NCBI GenBank assembly: GCA_011634665.1
Contig: WAEK01000008.1
Span: 923,501-987,500, forward strand
Length of the DNA: 64,000 nucleotides
Origin: Mortierella sp. BCC40632
Lineage: Eukaryota; Mortierellomycota; Mortierellomycetes; Mortierellales; Mortierellaceae
Reading direction: 5' to 3'
Positions 28,590 to 40,503 of the stretch are shown in pieces. Position 1 is the first letter of the stretch. Each line of letters opens with the position of its first letter. The notes beneath the pieces are model-generated. The model was not told the DNA's origin, did no database searches, and saw nothing but the letters and a program-made list of their open reading frames with translations. Both the position numbers and the translations under genes were made by a program.

Positions 28590-30512
28590 TCGGCGACTGC
28601 GTGACAAAAAAAACACTGTCCCTTCTCTGGGGTCTGTGGCAGAGGCGGACATTCCCATAACAAAAAACTTTCTCTTCCATGCTTCTTCATTGGCCACGGC
28701 ACCTCTACCCTCCCCCCTCTTTGCCTATCTCAGCCAGGGCATAGTGCGGCAAGTTGTGAAAGGGCGGTCGTGGTTGTTGCTGATCAAAGTAACCAGGGCG
28801 ACGGACGGACGCACGCACGCACGCAGCACTGACGAGACAAAGGACTACATGCAGGGCTGAATAAACTGGCCAGCGAACAGTGCGTGGTCCAACAGGTCAC
28901 ACAAGTCAAACCGTTGAGACAGCAGTAGACAAGTGCAATAACCCAAGCTGGCGCAGGCAAGGAAGGGCACTGCACACAGACCAAGGCATTGATAGGATAA
29001 GGATAAAGAGGAATGAAAGAGTCCAGTGGACACTGCGGCGCCGCCACCGACCATAGAAGGCAATGATAGAAGGAAAGAGGCGCTGGAACGTGTGCGTGTG
29101 TGTGTGTAGGGTTGAAGAGAGCAAAGATAGGGCAAGGGACCGATCGTCCGCTTCCTTCCCCCATTTGATACTGCAGGAAAATTTTTTTGGGCCACAGCCG
29201 ATGGGCTGGATCTGCTAGGAGAGAAAGAAAAGAGTGGACCGGAGCTGATCGCCGGAGCACGAGAGAAGGGGGAGAGGGGAATCAAAAGGGAAAGATCTCG
29301 GGGAGAAGGAGCCGCATGGGTGACAGGATGTATAGATGGATGGATGGATGGATGGATACAGCAAGACGGATGGCAATGGCTCCTTGCAACCCTGTCCAGG
29401 GCAGGCAGACAAACAGTGCTGCTCTCTCTCTCTCTCTGAGAGATGTTTTGTTACGTACGATCTTCGTGGTTGGGAAAGGATGGTGAAAGGACAAGGCGAG
29501 GAGTCCTTTTGCTTTTCTGCCTCTGGCCACGCCGGTCTTCTGTGGCTTGGGCGGGATCTGGGCCCCAACTTTAATTCTCCTGGCTTAAGATTCAAAGAGG
29601 AGGACTGCTCCCTTTCCAGCTCTCTCTCTCTCTCTCTTCCCCAGATCCTAATATCTTACGGGTATAGGCTTGGCTAAGGCAGAAAGAATACGCAGTATGT
29701 AGTTGACTAGCATTCGCTAGACAAGCATGTTTCGAGCGACTCAAGCGGCTGACGCGACGGCAGGGTTACATCGAATGCACCATTAGCCTGTACGCAGGGT
29801 CAAGGCACAGGCATAGCGAGAGACACTGCAGGTAAGGAACTGCGAAGGAAAAGGCTACGGTCGCTGTGCCACCAACGGGGTAGGAGCCATAGTCTACATC
29901 GACAAGGTGGGCCTCGTTCCAGAAGTCGTGGGAAGAAGCAAGTGCAACGGTTCATGTACTCTCTAGGACAGACAAGGGTAAAGGCGAAACCCATTGTGTG
30001 TTCGAATGGCAGCAGTAACGGTTGTGCAAACGAAGACCCTTGCAGCAGGCAACACAACAAGGGGTAAGACGGAGTGCTATACTAGGAACTCCCAACCGGG
30101 CCTTCTGTCTTCATTTGTGTATCTGTGCGCAACCCATTGTAAAACAATAGGAAGGACGGACGGGCAGGATGGTTGAAAAAGTCCAAGACGCATTGTAATT
30201 ATGGGGAAAGGGGACGGGACTGGAAAAACCAATCGCCTCTCTCTTAGTTCAGGAATGGAACTCGAGGAAGGAAATCTGCAACTCGAGCACAGGGCCGCGC
30301 CCAGACTCACTTATGCAAGACATAGATCGTTATTTTTTTTTTTTTTTTTTTTTCTTCTGAGAATGTTTATTGCATGGGACAGAATTAGCTGAGGAAAACT
30401 TGGGGCGAAAGAAGCATGCGGGAAGTGTGTGTAATGTACAAGGGTCACCAAGATGTTGCTATATCTTTGGGAGGGGTGGGTAGGGGAAAGAGAGAAAGAA
30501 AAAAGGTCTATC
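28590..30512. other. intergenic region upstream of eEF2, no gene seen
   Basis: About 1.9 kb. It contains a GGAT tetranucleotide run at about 29337-29357, a short (CT)n run near 29424-29437 and a T tract at 30334-30353 close to the 3' end of the permease gene. Short frames on both strands are low-complexity or lack domains. Some of it is presumably eEF2 promoter. Confidence 0.4.
30366..30371 (-). terminator. AATAAA poly(A) signal of the acetate/ammonium permease
   Basis: The complement reads AATAAA about 142 bp past the minus-strand stop at 30513. Confidence 0.5.
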
Positions 30513-31278
30513 TCAGACAGCGTACACCTGCTGCTGTTTCTTCTCCAGAGTGGAGACGGGTCCCACGGGCAAGAGAATATGGCTGTTGGAAGGAAGATAA
30601 AGAGCCGCTGCACCGTTGTAAAAGGCGAGCATAGCCGTGACAAGACCACAGGCTGCGCCAATGCGCTTTGGATAGTCGCCCTCGTCGTGGTGTCCAAACT
30701 CGTTTGCGGCCATAAAGAGCAGATGCAAGTCCAAGAAGACGAACATGGCGATGGTTGCGATTGTCGATTTGGTTGTGCCCAGAGTCAGGATAAATGCCAA
30801 AAAGAACCAGACGATTAAAAAGATACCGATTGCGTTTTGGTAAACATCTCTAGGCTGGCCTGCGTATGATGCCTGGAATCCCGAGCCAGGTGTGAACATT
30901 GTGCCATAGGCAATCCAGTAGGCGCCAAAGGATGAAAAGGCCGTGGCTTCAAAGGTATTGCCAACTTTCATTGCCCACATACCGGCCAGAACCTGGACAA
31001 TGCCACCGTACCAGACTGCAAAGCCGACATGGAAGACTCCTCCGCCGCCAGGGGGGACACCGGCACCAATATTGTAAAGATTTGCAATGGCTATGGAATC
31101 GAGGACAGAGGACGAGACGGGCGTGAGAATTAGGAGGAAAAATCGCAGGTGCATAGAGCAATAAGAAAGGAAGAGTAGGATGCTTACTGGTGGTGACGGC
31201 AAAGGCAAAAAGACCGAGAGGACCGGGGTTGCCATTAGCGGGCTGGATAATGCGAACAGCAGTCAAGTGGTCGCTCAT
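30513..31278 (-). CDS. GPR1/FUN34/YaaH-family acetate/ammonium permease (Ato/Ady2-like)
   Basis: Two exons (31278-31188, 31090-30513) give 222 residues. The donor is GTAAGC, the acceptor ATAG. The N-terminus carries the family signature NPGPLGLFAFAVTT (consensus NPxPLGL) at the start of TM1. Six TM segments follow, including FAVWYGGIVQVLAGMW, then SFGAYWIAYG with a glycine/aromatic pattern typical of the family. The chain ends in a short hydrophilic tail. Members such as yeast Ady2/Ato1 move acetate with protons across the plasma membrane and have been linked to ammonium export. The N-terminal cytosolic tail is short compared with yeast Ady2. The upstream region is CT-rich and shared with the divergent PC-esterase-like gene 2 kb away. 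Confidence 0.9.
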
Positions 31279-32837
31279 GATGGAGTGTAAGAGCAGATGG
31301 ATGAAGTAGTGGAAAGAATTAGGGAGGAGAAAAGAAGAAGAGAGGCAAGTTATGAAAAGGAGGGAGAAAGGCAAAGTAGTGAAAAGGAGGAGAAAGGTAA
31401 AGTAGTGAAAGGAAGGAAGGAAGGAGACAAAGAAGCAGAAGAGTGGTATCGAGTGTTTAAGTGTTGGCCACTGTGGGCAAAGAATGGATGGAAGAGTTGA
31501 TGGTGCAGGCAGTCGATGAGGGCGATGGTCGACGGTATTTATCTGCAGAAGATGTGTACACCCGACGATTCGGGCGTCTGTGCGGTTTGTCCACACTTGG
31601 CAATCAGGGAAACAGCCCGTTGTTGCCCAGTGCGATTGCCTCTCCGCGACACCTGAGCCTTCCACTCGCTTTGGACCGATCTTACCAGGCCCGCTCCGGT
31701 CTCTGCCTTTCCCTGTTTGCAGCCCTTGCCTCTGTGTCCTCCCCACATTTATTTGACCTCTCAAACAGTCTCTGGGTGCCTCGATTTGGTCCGACTCGTA
31801 CAGTTAGCATCGCTGGAGCCTCGGCTTCTTCCTACCCCCTCCTTTGACGCCAACACCAGAGAGATAGTAGGAAGAGAGACATTCTGTCCAGCAAGAAAAA
31901 AAAGTGCGGGCTGTCTCGGCCAGCTGTAGTAATCTCTCTCCCCAGTAGCCTATGAAGAAGGGAGCGAGGTTGAAGTCACTGCCCCATTACCACAACCACC
32001 CCTTGAAGACAGATGGGACCAGTGGAGGAAAGGCAATAGGCAATAGAGAAGAGAGAAAGTCAGGGAAACGAGGGTGCCAATTTCGTCTCGTCTCCTATAG
32101 AGCAATTGCCCAATTACCCGGGTTGACCCAAAAGAAGGCGAGCGTAAGGACAAGAAGCTCGTGCGCACCTACCAGATCAATCTGGTGATGCGGCAGCTGA
32201 GGCGGTCCGTAGAGCGTTAAAGCGCGCAGATGTCATAATCTTGCGGGAGGCAAAGGGGCTGCATGGACGGATAGAAGCGTATGTGTGTTCGAGTGAGAAA
32301 AGGAGAGCCGCCAACAGGGCCGAGCAACTGATTTCTTAGGGATTCAAGCCCAGCCGCAACATTCGAATTTCTTCGAAGTCCAAAAGCGGAAACGCTATTT
32401 CAGAGATAACTCCACTCAGGGTATGGCCAGGGTTATCTCTCGCACACTGCTGCTGCTCGGGATTGCCTTAACCAAGCTCGCCTTTAACTCTACAATCGCC
32501 ACTGGCGCCCTGAGTTGCAGAGATATCGCTGTTTCGGCATGGGGGTAGATGTAGAGGTTATGGGAGGAGGATAAGAGGGAAATAAGGCTCTGTCTGCTAG
32601 GGACAGGACATGACAGGACGACTCAGTTGTCGTAGCCCCTGTGCCTGCGTCAGAACAATAGGGACATGCGAGAATAGTGGGGGAGAAAGGGCGGGACAAT
32701 TACGGGGAGCGGCCGGTCGAGAGCACGACAGACTGCTGCCGCTTTTAGTCCTTGTGCGTGCACCACCAGGCTGCAAGCGGACCAAAAGGGCAAGCCCCTT
32801 GGCGTGCCGTGTTCTATTTTCACTTTTGTGCACACAA

Positions 32838-32898
<61 letters not shown>

Positions 32899-33324
32899 TA
32901 CACAACACTGATGCGCACACGCCCAATCTGTCTGTCTGTCTGTCTGCAAAAAAGTCTGTCTGATACGCCGCTGGGCTTGGGCAATTGGCAGACGCTTGAT
33001 GACAAGGAAAGGAGAGAGAGGAAAAAAGAGGAAAAGGCGCAATAGGGCGTTTGTTTTTTATATATTTTTTTTTTTTTCCACCTCTCGAGTCTTTGCAACT
33101 CTTTCGTCTCTTTTCCTTCTTGTCGGCGCATTTGCAGGGATTGCTCCTCCACTCCATTAATCTCATTCACACTCTGAACCATCGCCAGAATCACCAACTT
33201 CCGCCGCCCATCGTTCTTCTCTTTTTCCCCACCCCTGCTCTGTCCTCCTCTGCATTCACAGGATCTGACTCTCCCCCACCCACTAGCAACCAAAGAGTAG
33301 AGAGAACAAGGCAGAGTTCGTCAA
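31279..33324. promoter_or_regulatory. divergent intergenic region with (CA)n microsatellite
   Basis: About 2 kb between divergent genes, with purine- and pyrimidine-rich tracts near both starts. No gene was supported; the translated frames at 32597-33293 are largely the repeat itself. Confidence 0.45.
32831..32896. repeat. (CA)n microsatellite
   Basis: About 33 CA units interrupted by two CAAACA imperfections at about 32836 and 32864. It lies in non-coding DNA roughly 430 bp upstream of the PC-esterase-like start codon. Confidence 0.95.
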
Positions 33325-34950
33325 ATGTCAAGACTACACGACCGGTTGCGCGCTCGCCCTGGCCTCGCGCTCCTCACCATTTTGGTTCTCACCCAGGCAC
33401 TACTCTACTTCCGCGCCAACCTCCAATCGACACTCCTCTCCACTCCAGTCCCTACCCAGGACCATGACTCAGCCTACACCGACAACCACATGCACACCCA
33501 AGCCAGACTGAACGGGGACCGCCACAAGACCCTCAAGGACCGCCGCCCGACCGTACCTTTGACCCTTGACGAGTTTACGGCCCTCGATGACATTGCCGAA
33601 GCTATTGTCAAGTACGAGACACATCGTGTCTTTGAGGACGGGGAACGGTTCGAGCGAATCCGCGGCACCAAGATCCATAAAAATCTAGAGCTAGTCAAGA
33701 CCATTCGTGACCAGATCGACTGCTGGACTCAGCACGGAACCTGGAAACGCATCAGCGATAAGGAGCTTCACCTGGAGCAGCTTGAGGCCTCGGGATCACC
33801 ACAGGGCCGACTATGGACAATGGGCGACACTCGTTTTGCCAAGTGCGATGCCCGCTTTATGAATGCTCTTGATCGTAGTCGAGCTCTTGGAAACAAGGAT
33901 GGTAGTGCATCCACAGGACAGCAGGAAGAGCGACTTCATACACTTGGTGAATACGATGCTGAGAACGAGCGACTGATGGTCCGGGAAGCGGTCAAGTATC
34001 GATGGGTTCCCGACGAGGAGCGATGTGGTCCTGTCCGAGCCAGCCCTGCAGGAACACTGCCACCCACGGACAAAGATAATAATAGAGCAAAGATGGGCTT
34101 TTCAGATGACAGGGCTGAGTATCAGTCATACACGCCTCAAAAATTTTGTCAGGTCCTGAACCAACGCAACATGCTTGTTGTCGGTGACCTGACTCAGTTC
34201 CAGTTCCACGACCTCTTCCTCAGTGCTTCAGGTCGACCTTATAACTGCTTTGGCGAGCTTGGCTGTCTTCACAAGGCCCCACACGATCTCTGCCCCCGTG
34301 ACGGTGGCTTCCCTGCTCAACTCAAATACGCACGGAACGATGTCCTCTCTGTGCCCTCTGCTTTCAATCCAGAAGATGAAGAGTATCCAAATGCAATGAC
34401 AGTCGAACAGCCCTGGGCATCGGATGAGATGCTGAAACGCTATCGAGTTGTATTCGTGAACAAAGGCCTTTTCTGGCAGACAGATGACGAATTCTTGACG
34501 GAGCTAGTCTTTACTATGAAGTACATGTGGAAATTTTACCCCGATAACCTGGTCATCTATCGAGCCACCCACCCCGTCTCGAACGAATGTTTGCGAATGA
34601 AGGACGAAAATGAGGATGAGGCAGTTGCATCTAAAGATGGATTAAGCTCAATCATGCCTGGTACAACATTGCAACGGCCTTTGACAGAGCCGCCAAAGCG
34701 TAAGGACGACAACACGAGCCGAAAGCCCGTCTACAGGCCGACGCTCGCCGATATTCAACGCCAGAACAAGCTAGCAAGGGCTGTGGTTGAGTCTGCAGGC
34801 GGGATCTTTCTGGACACAGAGGCTATGTATGGAATGCGACCCGACGGGCGACTGGGCAATGGAGATTGTTCACGGTTCTGTGCCCCTGGACCGTTGGACG
34901 CCTACACGGACTTACTCTACAACACTCTTCGCATTCTCCAGACATCCTAA
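33325..34950 (+). CDS. PC-esterase/TBL-like type II membrane protein, catalytic residues altered
   Basis: A single exon of 541 residues. A hydrophobic anchor at about residues 12-29 (LALLTILVLTQALLYF) follows a basic N-terminus, typical of a Golgi type II protein. The luminal part resembles the SGNH/PC-esterase fold of plant TBL and Cas1p-like O-acetyltransferases. The block-I position reads MLVVGDLTQFQFHDLF at about 283, FVNKGLFW sits in the middle, and the C-terminal block reads GDCSRFCAPGPLD near 513. In active relatives block I is GDS and the last block is DxxH. Here Leu replaces the Ser, and Arg stands where His is expected. It may be inactive as an esterase, or the family may use a different chemistry. 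Cys residues in NCFGELGCLHKAP and NGDC suggest disulphides. Likely a cell-wall or glycan-modifying role, inferred. Confidence 0.7.
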   Translation: MSRLHDRLRARPGLALLTILVLTQALLYFRANLQSTLLSTPVPTQDHDSAYTDNHMHTQARLNGDRHKTLKDRRPTVPLTLDEFTALDDIAEAIVKYETHRVFEDGERFERIRGTKIHKNLELVKTIRDQIDCWTQHGTWKRISDKELHLEQLEASGSPQGRLWTMGDTRFAKCDARFMNALDRSRALGNKDGSASTGQQEERLHTLGEYDAENERLMVREAVKYRWVPDEERCGPVRASPAGTLPPTDKDNNRAKMGFSDDRAEYQSYTPQKFCQVLNQRNMLVVGDLTQFQFHDLFLSASGRPYNCFGELGCLHKAPHDLCPRDGGFPAQLKYARNDVLSVPSAFNPEDEEYPNAMTVEQPWASDEMLKRYRVVFVNKGLFWQTDDEFLTELVFTMKYMWKFYPDNLVIYRATHPVSNECLRMKDENEDEAVASKDGLSSIMPGTTLQRPLTEPPKRKDDNTSRKPVYRPTLADIQRQNKLARAVVESAGGIFLDTEAMYGMRPDGRLGNGDCSRFCAPGPLDAYTDLLYNTLRILQTS

Positions 34951-35215
34951 AGCCTTCTCCTCTCGCTCTATCTCTTACTCTTTCTCTCTCTCCTCTCATC
35001 CATTGCCATATACTCGTATGATATCACCAACTGTTTCCCCCCTGTATATAAAGCCTTTTACATACATACGCGCCCACTCTCGAGTGCTCATGAATTAAAG
35101 AACAAGTCATCAAACAAAGAATATTCTGTGTAGAGAGTCCTGTAAAAATGCTCTTAATTGGGTGTCCGAATTGTTTTCTTTATGTTTGTTACTCTGTAGG
35201 TGACGGGTAAAATAA

Positions 35216-37182
35216 CTATGATACAGTAAGAAGTGAAGGCATGGCGGCCATTGGCATCGAGTCAACCGCAAAGGTGTGTATACTATCAAGGGACCCACGA
35301 GGATTGTCTTCTTGGCCCATGTTGACTTGTTTGACTTGCTCGTTCTTGACTTGCTGCATATTTGTCTCGACAACTGCCATCGATGAGGATGGTTCCGAGG
35401 GCGCAGCAGGAGGGGCGACGACAGCTGCAGAGACGGCGGCGGTTGTCGTCGGCTGTTCAATGCTCTCCATTTCCTCTCTGGGCTCTTCTACCACTTCTGC
35501 AGCAGCCTCTTCCCTCTCTCTTTCGGACGAGGCTTCAATAGTTGTTGCTGTGGCCATGACATCTTCTTGAGTAGCCATATCGACGATATTGGCCATTCCA
35601 GAGGGCGGTGACTGATAGACTGTCGAGTGCATCTCTTGGAGACTACTCTGCCGGTAGTGTCCTTGCACAAACTGGGATGATGGTCGCAATGCCGGTGACG
35701 AAGATGCTGATGAGGATGCTGATGTGGATGAGGCTCTGGCCCGCCAGAGCGTTTGTACTCGCTGGATTAAGAGCTTGGATGACTCGCCCAAGGTTGAAGC
35801 CCTTGGTCTCGTTCTTGGCCCTGTACCTGTAACCTGCTGCTGCTGTTGTTGTTCGCCCTCAGTGTCAATAGTCACTGAAAACGAATCAAGCGAGAATAGA
35901 GCAGGTGAGGAAAGCCCTTGCTGCGGGGGAAGGGTTGGGGTGGTGGAAGGCGACTGGGACATGAACATGGCTCGGGCAAGCTGGTGGCGTTCCAGATGGA
36001 TCTCGTGTGGAATGTGAGATGGGAACTCGAGGGAGTATCGAGGAGTTTCGACAAGAGCCTCACCCGGCGTGGATGGAGGCTGCGGAGCCGGGTGTGAGAA
36101 GGTGTGGGATCGGGTGCGAGCATGTTGCTGCCCAAAGTAGTCGTTTTGGGGAACAATAGGCGAATGGCCTGCCACTGGGCTAGTAGAGATATGCAAAGGG
36201 TGTGGGTTGCTGTTCATGTGCCGAAGCTGGTGCGAGGGCCGGAGATGGAGCTGAGGCGGTGACTCGATGGATGGTGAGCGATCGATGACGACATTGGGAA
36301 CGTCGTACGATGGAGGTGCCCGAAGACGAGCCATATTGATCATCTCGGCACTCAAGAACCGGGCTGGTGTGGGCGGGGTACCAGAGTGGTGTTGCTGAGG
36401 CGGTGATGAAGGGGCTAGGCTGCCAGCTGTGGTCGAGAGTGAATGCACTGAAGACATGCTAGAGAAGGAACCACCGGCTGCGGGTGGGAGGTGGGCGAGA
36501 TCGATGCCTAGGCCGTGGTTCGACAGTTGAGGAATAGCAGGAGACGAGTCGGTTCTATCCGTAAAATTATCCGCTAGAATAACCTGGTTGAGTGATGGCT
36601 GGGCAGGCGACAGAGCAGAGATGTGAGTAGCCATAACCTCAGAAGCACTTTCATGGCGGTTGGCGGCCAGAATCTCATTGGCAGAATCGGCAGAAAGGCC
36701 TCGGCGGAGTGAGGGCGAGGTCGCGGTGGCCACGAGTGGGTCCTCCTCAGGTGGAATGAGGATGAGTTCCTCTTGGTGTGAGCTTGAGTGGACAAGGATG
36801 GGCTGGATTGGTGCAGCAGCACCTGGAGGGAGCTCGTCCTCGTAGATGCAAACAGGGTCAAGCTCATGGTCGATGTAGAACGGCGGGAGGTTCATGTCTA
36901 TGAGGAGGAAAAAGAGCGAGAACGAAAATGCGTTCAGAGTGAGCACCAGTTTCTGTTACACAAACAACGGCTGGCTTGTTCGCCAGATTCAAATCAGGGC
37001 GACATCACATTACCTGTGACATGTTGCATCCGATCCCGCGCCGCCTGCTCCATCTCTTGCTGCCTTGTATGCCGTGCCTTGACATCCTTCCGGTGCCGGT
37101 GATAGATGATGCCAACGCCGACAGCAAAGAGAGCGAGGGCGCCAATGGCGATGAGTGTGTATGAGGCGGCAGCTGCCAACAT
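35216..37182 (-). CDS. single-pass membrane protein, Ser/Pro-rich, unknown function
   Basis: Two exons (37182-37014, 36897-35216) give 616 residues. The N-terminus is a strong TM helix at about residues 5-25 (YTLIAIGALALFAVGVGII) followed at once by a basic stop-transfer patch, YHRHRKDVKARH, so the bulk is probably cytosolic. Exon 2 begins DMNLPPFYIDHELDPVCIY, a compact acidic segment. The rest is low-complexity: Ser/Pro/His-rich with a Gln run (GEQQQQQQ) at about 35835-35860 and a Glu-rich patch near the end. No domain was recognised. The layout resembles fungal plasma-membrane sensors or adaptors with disordered tails, but this is a weak analogy. It is convergent with the PC-esterase-like gene, with 265 bp between stops. 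Confidence 0.7.
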
Positions 37183-38948
37183 AGTGTGGAGTCCTGGCTG
37201 CGCAGCGTCTCTTAAACTAACAAGGGTAATCGGCCTTTAGCGGGGCTTATTTCGGTCGGATTTGATGAGTGCAGGTTTGAAGGCAATGTTTGTCGGGTAT
37301 GAGAGGGTGGGCAGGAGTGAAAGAGAAGAAAGGAGAGAGATAGGGACAAGGAAGGGTCGGTCGAGCAAATGGTCGCAAGTCAGCTTGTCCAGGCACAACG
37401 AAGGAGTGGAAACCAGCTGTCGAAGGTCAGTCACCCGTTATTCAGCAAGAAATAAGAAAGGCGGGGAGAGATGAAGAGAGAGAAGAGAGAGAAAGAGAAA
37501 GAGAGGCAGAGAGAGAGAGAGAGGAAAGAAGAAATGAAAGGGTGAGTGAGAGAAGAGAGAGCGGACCCAAACCTGCTCGCCCCTTGACAATATGCTCCGT
37601 CAGGGCCATTTCAACCAGGCCCCGCTCTGCTCCCACCCCCTGTTCTCACTGGCGGAAGAACAACCTAACTAGACAGCTCGATAGCCATGGGCCGTGTACG
37701 GTGTGTCTGGTTCCTTCACCTCTTTCCAGGAACCTACGACTCATCCCGCAGGTCACCGTCCAGTGGACAATGTCCCGAGTAGCACTACGAATGATCCATG
37801 TGGGACTTGCGGCTCTCTGACTGGCCATGTTTTGTGCTATCCTTAAAAAAAAAAAAGCCATCTCATTTAATAACAAGTGAGGATTGGGCGGGCGCGGAAT
37901 CCTAACGGTCTTGTCTATTGGTTGGCAATTGGTCCACTGCCTAAACCCCGCAGTATCCTTTTTTTTTTTTTTTTTTCAAGTTGGTGGCACTACCTCATTA
38001 TTCCACAAGCGAATGCTCCTCATAAGCCACTCTGACTCGGCCGTGGTACCGACGACAAGCGTAGTTTCTTGTGTGGGTTTTCTCATTGAAACAGGGTCAA
38101 GGGCCAGCATAATTGAATACTATATATTTTTTTTTTTTTTTTTTTTTTTTGTTTTTGTTTTTTTTTTTTGTTTTGTTTTGGAAAGGAGGGTCATGTTGCT
38201 TTTACCTTGATACAAAGTAGCGTAGGTCACGAACTGGAAGCTCCAAGAGTGACACTTACAGAATCTACTGAGGAAATCGCGCAGCAACGAATAGTGGGCG
38301 AATACGGTTGGCACAGCCAAAGGACGCGTTCATTGATGCCTTTACAGTCAACTTACCTCACTGTCACTGCCCTGAGACAACCTCGGATCTTGTGGCAAGA
38401 GAGCAAATGGCGAGAGGGAGAGAAGTGGACTCTTGGGTTGTACTCTGCGTCAGGGTTTGAATCGGCGGATCTCCACCACGCCAATCGCGTAAGATACGAT
38501 GCCTATAAACAAGAGTCTCTAGAGGAGATGCCGATGAATATGACAGCGGAGACGCTGGACCATCTAGTAAGCTGGCGTAGCAACTACCACTTATCATGGC
38601 CAAGAGGCCGAGTGAAGTGAGGCGGTGACCAAAGCGCAGTCGCTCATCAAGGTCATTGAGAGGTTGAATATCGACAGCTCTCCAGGTACAAATCCCACCA
38701 ACAACCATGCTACCTCCAACTGCACATCAAAGTTTCGCCCAGTGATGTGACTGTTTTGAGCTCGCTTTTGGTCACGGGGGGGGAGGAAGAGGATAGTAGA
38801 TCCACGTTCTTTGATTCATACACCGTCTTACATCCAGCAGCCAAAAGGAACGGCGTCAAATTGGCCAGGACTGATCAAGCATCTACAGTGCATCGCGAAC
38901 CATTCATTAAAGGAACAGGTCTAATAGCATTTTTTTTTATTCATCGCC
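37183..38948. other. intergenic region, possible decayed coding fragment
   Basis: A GA-rich stretch near 37460-37560, T tracts at about 37958-37976 and 38127-38170, and otherwise unassigned DNA. Around 38170-38750 the plus strand has a 150-residue frame and a further piece (KAQSLIKVIERLNIDSSP) in another frame that look protein-like but have no recognisable domain. They may be remnants of a gene. Confidence 0.35.
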
Positions 38949-39878
38949 ATGACTTCACAGCATCTCATTCCGCCACTGGTAAGAGTTGCAGATGTTTAGA
39001 AAGCACAATGTCAGCTACATCTCTAGGTTTCTTGACAGAACATCATCAAAACGAACTGACATTAAACATACACGGGTAACACTATATTCTCTCTCTCTTA
39101 TTTGACGGGGGGACTTATCTCTCGTAAAGAACTTTGGCATGATTGAGGAGGATCTATACCGGTCAGGACAACCCAACGAACTTAACTTTCCTTTTCTCGA
39201 AAAACTTGGACTCAAAACAGTCGTATGGCTCGCACCTGAAGAACCAAATCAGAGATTGTATGTCCTTTTCGACCATGCAAGATTGGATTTCTTTTTACAC
39301 TGAGAATGGCTATCCAAACCCTCAAAAACAGCTGACTACTAACATTTTCTTCAACTGCGATAGTTTGGACTTTATTGATGATCAGGATATCCAGCTCTAT
39401 CACCTGGGAGTTATCTCTTCACTGAATGCATGGGACCCAATAACAGAGGAAGTTGTCCTTGAAGCCTCCGAACTTATACTCTCGCCAAAGAACTACCCAA
39501 TGATCATCATGTGTAATTTAGGCAGACATCGTACCGGTATGTCATAGGTTGATCAAGAGAACAAGAAGAGCTCGACAGATCTGCTATTTCAAATTCAAAG
39601 GCTACAAGGTCCTAATATGAATATGCCTTTACTTTTATTTTGTCCGCAATCTTATTCGGGCACTACAACAACAATTCAAATACAATTCAATACTGGAACA
39701 CATCATAGGAACGATCGTAGGTTGTCTGAGGAAACTTCAGCGCTGGAACTTGACATCTATTTTTGAGGAATACAGGCGGTATGCAGGACCCAAGGTGAGA
39801 GTCCTGAACGAACAATTCATTGAACTCTTCGATACAGACCTCGTGCGCGTTCCCATTGACCATCCAAAATGGCTGTAG
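38949..39878 (+). CDS. Oca1-like atypical dual-specificity phosphatase (PFA-DSP)
   Basis: Four exons: 38949-38978 (30 nt), 39130-39257, 39364-39536 and 39709-39878, giving 166 residues starting MTSQHLIPPLNFGMIEEDLY. Introns begin GTAAGA or GTATGT, and one has a clean CTAAC branch point. The core has LYRSGQPNELNFPFLEKLG and LKTVVWLAPEEPNQ, as in the Siw14/Oca1 group. The Cys-loop is CNLGRHRTG, giving the CX5R catalytic pair C103/R109. The residue before Cys is Met where His is usual. The C-terminus (LRKLQRWNLTSIFEEYRR, LFDTD) is strongly conserved in this family. PFA-DSPs include Siw14, an inositol pyrophosphate phosphatase. Oca1 acts in oxidant-induced cell-cycle arrest. Substrate here is not determined. 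Confidence 0.88.
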
Positions 39879-39935
39879 GCTCCAAGGTCATTTCGAGGCC
39901 AGCTAGACTGGACCTGGAGCAAACACAGCTCAGTT

Positions 39936-39941
39936 AATAAA
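39936..39941 (+). terminator. AATAAA poly(A) signal of the phosphatase gene
   Basis: An exact AATAAA lies 58 bp after the stop codon at 39876-39878. Confidence 0.55.
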
Positions 39942-40503
39942 TTAGTCCCCGCCGTACGCCAGCCTATTACCCAACCTTGAATGATATGCTGTCAACTCTC
40001 TCAGATGGACACAGTCGTTGTCTCTGGAACAAAAAAGATCAGCTGCACTGCCTCAATCACCACTACTCTTGTTCCAAAGTACAAAGGAGCGCTTGTGGTT
40101 CTAGTCACAGAACAGGCGCAGGCACCATATTGCTTGCTGCTCGTCCTCTCTCTACAGAGTGTCGTGACGTTTTCTATGCATGGTGCTGCCGAGCTCTTGT
40201 ATTCTTTTTGTTATTTATGTTGTCTTTATCTCGTACACAATTGCTTTTACGTGTCAGAGATCCCACTTCACATGCACCGACCTTTGTCTCTGGCAAGTAT
40301 TTGGAACGCAGCGCTGGTTTCTGTTCGATCAGTGGCTATACTTTATTTTGATAATGACTTCAAAATGTAGTGCTAAGATTAAGTGGATTCACCGCAGTGC
40401 GATAGTCCACATAAATTGAATGCAACAAGACAAATCTGATTATGGTATATAAATGCAAATGTGAAAACGCTAGATAGAGAACCACAAAACGCCAGTACAT
40501 AGA
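39942..40503. other. convergent spacer, no gene seen
   Basis: It lies between the phosphatase and the ABC transporter copy 1 stop codon. The plus-strand frames here (around 39977-40420) have no recognisable domain, and their hydrophobic stretches are T-rich translation artefacts. Confidence 0.4.

Noticed and set aside
29336..29357. GGAT repeats as a telomere-like or regulatory array
   Set aside because: Only about five imperfect units. A plain tetranucleotide microsatellite explains it.
28797..29595. protein-coding genes upstream of eEF2
   Set aside because: Frames on both strands are built from GGAT, GT and CT simple repeats and show no domain; this is most likely promoter and spacer.
32597..33293. 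protein genes on both strands over the (CA)n region
   Set aside because: The frames are translations of the microsatellite (His-Thr and Cys-Val repeats) and the flanks show no coding signature.
38168..38708. gene on either strand in the 38.2-38.7 kb region
   Set aside because: Open frames exist on both strands with no recognised domain or matching splice sites. Kept only as a possible fragment in the intergenic entry.
39143..39547. 134-residue frame as the complete phosphatase
   Set aside because: The part between 39258 and 39363 is an intron (GTATGT donor, CTAAC branch, GATAG acceptor). Reading through it loses the FLDFIDDQD segment's proper join.
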